Assembly: GCF_000020365.1 (NCBI RefSeq)
Contig: NC_012108.1
Coordinates: forward strand, 558,001 to 622,000
Direction: 5' to 3'
DNA: 64,000 nt
DNA from: Desulforapulum autotrophicum HRM2
GTDB taxonomy: Bacteria > Desulfobacterota > Desulfobacteria > Desulfobacterales > Desulfobacteraceae
Below are positions 61,787-64,000 of the stretch, in pieces (the stretch's first letter is position 1; each line of letters opens with the position of its first letter). The notes under the pieces were generated by a model. The model had not been told where the DNA came from. It worked only from the letters and a program-made list of their open reading frames with translations, and did not search any database. The translations under genes were made by a program, and so were the position numbers.

Positions 61787-62818
61787 ATGGTCTGCCCGAT
61801 ATTGGGAGTTGTTTCGCACATGATTGGTAAAACCATATTTCAGATCCTGAGGACTCTTGACCTCATGTCACGCCCCCAGGGAACAACCAAAAAAGAGATT
61901 TCGCTTTGCTTGAATATTTCCCCAAGATCCGCCTATCGCATCATTGAAAGACTCGAGGCATACGGTTTTCCCGTTTATGATGAAAATGCCTCCAGCGGAA
62001 AGGAAAAAATATGGCGGGTCATTCCTGATGGGCTCCATCATATCAATAATTTTTCAATTCCAGATCTGAAATTTTCCTACGCTGAACTTGTGGCTCTTTA
62101 TTTTTTGAAAAGTCAAGCTGGGCTCTTTGACGGCACTGAGATAGAAAGGTATGTCAAATCCGCATTCCAGAAGGTTTCCACCTATATCCCACAGAAGGCA
62201 GAGACGCATATCAGTGCTCTCAGAAAGGTTTTCATCACAAAGGAAACATATCAAAAGAGTTACATCGGCAAGGAGGACATCATCGAAACTTTGTTTAATG
62301 CCATGGCTAATAATGAGAGTTGCCGTGTCGCCTACCATGTGTTTCGGGATGATGAAATTCGGATAATGGAGATAGATCCGCTTCATTTTTTTAAGAGCAG
62401 GGGGGGATTGTACGCCTTGGTGAGAAAAAGGAGGCAAACTGACTACAGAACTCTTGCCGTGGAGCGTTTCCAGAATGTTGAACCAATGGGACAAAAATTT
62501 GAATATCCCCGGGATTTTGACCCTGTTTCTTTTATTAACAGGCCGTTTGGTTTGATTCGTGGTCCTGAGATCCATGTTAAACTTTGGTTCTCTCCAAGTC
62601 AGGCACGGTATATCATGGAAAGAACCTGGTGTGAGAATCAGGTAATAACGGACCTGAACGATGGCGGTATCCTCTTTGAGATGACCACATTTGGACAGGA
62701 GGACGTAAAACGCTGGGTCATGTCGTTTGGTATTCATTCCAGGGTTATAGAGCCAGAAACATTAAAAGATGAAGTCGTTCTTGAATTGAAAAAAGTAATG
62801 GAAGGCTATCTAAAATAA
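61787..62818 (+). CDS. WYL-domain helix-turn-helix regulator adjacent to cas1
   Basis: The 343-residue protein has an N-terminal wHTH (TIFQILRTLDLMSRPQGTTKKEISLCLNISPRSAYRIIERLEAYGFPVYDEN). A middle segment and a WYL Sm-like domain follow (about residues 165-235: CRVAYHVFRDDEIRIMEIDPLHFFKSRGGLYALVRKRR), with the WYL tripeptide degenerate (Leu-Tyr-Ala). A WCX-like C-terminal domain (VKLWFSPSQARYIMERTW) completes it. WYL regulators next to cas genes control CRISPR expression, perhaps sensing nucleic-acid ligands. It ends 78 bases before cas1. A second in-frame ATG at 61820 is an equally possible start. Confidence 0.85.
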   Translation: MVCPILGVVSHMIGKTIFQILRTLDLMSRPQGTTKKEISLCLNISPRSAYRIIERLEAYGFPVYDENASSGKEKIWRVIPDGLHHINNFSIPDLKFSYAELVALYFLKSQAGLFDGTEIERYVKSAFQKVSTYIPQKAETHISALRKVFITKETYQKSYIGKEDIIETLFNAMANNESCRVAYHVFRDDEIRIMEIDPLHFFKSRGGLYALVRKRRQTDYRTLAVERFQNVEPMGQKFEYPRDFDPVSFINRPFGLIRGPEIHVKLWFSPSQARYIMERTWCENQVITDLNDGGILFEMTTFGQEDVKRWVMSFGIHSRVIEPETLKDEVVLELKKVMEGYLK

Positions 62819-62896
62819 AAAATGCTGAGTGGACATATTTTGTCATACTTGGGTGTTTAGAATAGGGATATCGTTAACAAGGCTGGGAAATTAACT

Positions 62897-63913
62897 ATGC
62901 AGGTATACATACATTCTCCAGGAACCTATCTTACCCAGAAGAATGAGATTTTCAGGCTCAAGAATCAGGATAGAAGCCTCGATCTTTCCCCCAGGAAGGT
63001 CGAGTCCTTTGTCATAACAAATCAGGCAATGATTACCACCCAAGCTATCAACCTTGCCCTTGAAAACAATATAGATATGGTCTTTCTGGATGCCTTTGGG
63101 GATCCCACTGGCCGCATCTGGTTTGCAAAGATGGGGAGCACGGCTCTTATCCGAAGGAAGCAGCTTGAAATGGATCAAAATGACAGCGGTCTTATGATTG
63201 TTAAGGATTTGATCAAAAACAAGATAGGGAATCAGGTAAAGTTTTTAAAAACCCTGAAAAATGCAAGGCCGGGTAAGGAGCATCGCTTTATAGACACCAT
63301 TCTGGCCATTGAGAAAATTCTTCAGACCCTTGAGGTAACAGACGGCGAAAATGTCATTGATCTTCGAAATACCATCATGGGGCTTGAAGGGACCTCGGCA
63401 AGGGCTTATTTCAAGGTGCTTGCCAGGGCAATGCCGGAAAAATACAGGTTTAAGGGTCGATCCAGGCGACCGGCAAAGGATCCGTTCAATGCCGTTTTAA
63501 ACTACTGCTATGGCATGCTCTATGGAAAGGTGGAAAAGGCATGTATCATTGCTGGACTGGACCCTTTCATCGGGTTTCTTCACACGGACAATTACAATAA
63601 AAAATCCCTGGTGTTTGACCTGATAGAACCCTTCAGGATTTTTGCCGAAACCACGGCTGTTTATCTTTTTACCGGTAGGAAGATGAAGGACGACTATTTT
63701 GACATGTACGAACATTCAGTCTCCCTTAATAAAAATGGAAAACCTGTAGTGGTAGAAGCCATGGACAAACATCTGGAGGAAAAGGTCAGGTACCGCAGGA
63801 AAAACGTGAAACGCCGACATATTTTGCACCATGAGGCCCACAGACTTGCCAATTATATGATCGATGATGACAAGATGAAAAAGCCTGACTGGCTTTCCAT
63901 TACGGAGTTTTAG
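62897..63913 (+). CDS. cas1: CRISPR-associated endonuclease Cas1
   Basis: The 338-residue Cas1 has an N-terminal beta domain (MQVYIHSPGTYLTQKNEIFRLKN). The C-terminal helical domain keeps the metal-binding residues Glu164 (MGLEGTSARAYFK), His229 (FIGFLHTDN), Asp241 and Glu244 (VFDLIEPFR). With Cas2 it integrates new spacers. All active-site residues are present, so it should be functional. No interference gene or repeat array lies within the window to the left; these must be to the right, if present. The subtype cannot be assigned. The stop is TAG, and cas2 starts 9 bases later. Confidence 0.95.
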   Translation: MQVYIHSPGTYLTQKNEIFRLKNQDRSLDLSPRKVESFVITNQAMITTQAINLALENNIDMVFLDAFGDPTGRIWFAKMGSTALIRRKQLEMDQNDSGLMIVKDLIKNKIGNQVKFLKTLKNARPGKEHRFIDTILAIEKILQTLEVTDGENVIDLRNTIMGLEGTSARAYFKVLARAMPEKYRFKGRSRRPAKDPFNAVLNYCYGMLYGKVEKACIIAGLDPFIGFLHTDNYNKKSLVFDLIEPFRIFAETTAVYLFTGRKMKDDYFDMYEHSVSLNKNGKPVVVEAMDKHLEEKVRYRRKNVKRRHILHHEAHRLANYMIDDDKMKKPDWLSITEF

Positions 63914-63922
63914 GGAGAAACT

Positions 63923-64000
63923 ATGAGCACTCTTGCGTGGATAATCTACGATATCACAGAAGATAAAACCCGTAACTTTCTGGCAAAAGAGTTTAAAAAA
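63923..64000 (+). CDS. cas2: CRISPR-associated protein Cas2 (N-terminal fragment at window edge)
   Basis: The 26 codons before the window ends read MSTLAWIIYDITEDKTRNFL and a few more residues. This matches the Cas2 first strand and helix with the conserved YDI(T/S)xDKxR pattern, where the Asp after Tyr is the metal ligand. GGGAGAAACT precedes the ATG. The gene continues beyond position 64000. Confidence 0.85.
   Translation, partial: MSTLAWIIYDITEDKTRNFLAKEFKK

Noticed and set aside
62819-62896. CRISPR repeat array near cas1
   Set aside because: No regularly spaced direct repeats occur here or elsewhere in the window; an array, if present, is beyond position 64000.

Overview
The window looks like chromosome of a strictly anaerobic, Gram-negative deltaproteobacterium (Desulfobacterota), most likely a Desulfobacteraceae-type sulfate reducer. 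This is inferred from two aldehyde:ferredoxin oxidoreductases, an AhbA/AhbB-type siroheme decarboxylase subunit, an NDP-forming acyl-CoA synthetase, a CoA-transferase fused to a GNAT domain, abundant ABC uptake systems for organic substrates, moderate GC content, and dispersed palindromic repeats. No rRNA or tRNA gene was seen. Genes are densely packed and several convergent pairs have zero or negative spacing.

Layout. 1-9.4 kb (minus): a FadR-type regulator with a perfect palindromic operator, a complete branched-chain-type ABC importer (livKHMGF), a two-subunit FAD/Fe-S amine or amino-acid dehydrogenase, and a tungsten aldehyde oxidoreductase cut by the window edge; together they look like one uptake-and-oxidation operon. 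9.6-15.2 kb (plus): YggT, a DivIVA-domain protein, two PilT-type ATPases, a zinc-ribbon/receiver-like protein and a CoA-transferase-GNAT fusion. 15.2-21 kb (minus): coaX, a YbbR lipoprotein, folP, ftsH and tilS. 21.4-27 kb: a DHH phosphoesterase and a ugp-type sugar/glycerol-phosphate importer. 27-36 kb: an MCE lipoprotein, DUF1178, a Na/Pi symporter, a radical SAM protein with an AhbA/B protein, methylthioadenosine salvage (mtnA, mtnP, apt), an EamA exporter and murI. 36-40.5 kb: a palindromic repeat, an epd-like dehydrogenase, a LuxR-type regulator, an unrecognised 407-residue protein and MscS. 40.6-44.3 kb: a second aldehyde oxidoreductase, then rtcB opposite thpR (RNA repair). 44.3-54.7 kb: a FapA/DUF342 protein, DUF1456, uraA-upp, priA, a PilZ-like protein, a sigma-54 activator and a YbaK deacylase. 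55-61.5 kb: an ADP-forming acyl-CoA synthetase and an aapJQMP-type amino-acid importer whose binding-protein gene carries an in-frame amber codon. 61.8-64 kb: a WYL regulator, cas1 and the start of cas2, the left edge of a CRISPR-Cas locus.

Most unusual signals. (i) A canonical sigma-54 promoter at 54986-55003 is followed after about 60 bases by a strong Rho-independent terminator, outlining an ~82-nt RNA with an 18-nt pyrimidine anti-Shine-Dalgarno stretch. It lies close to a sigma-54 activator gene, and its seed can pair with the ribosome-binding sites of livK and the left-edge aldehyde oxidoreductase. (ii) aapJ is full length apart from one TAG. (iii) A palindromic repeat family sits exactly at the stop codons of priA and murI. 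(iv) All three operons that begin with a binding-protein gene have a GC-rich hairpin directly after that gene.
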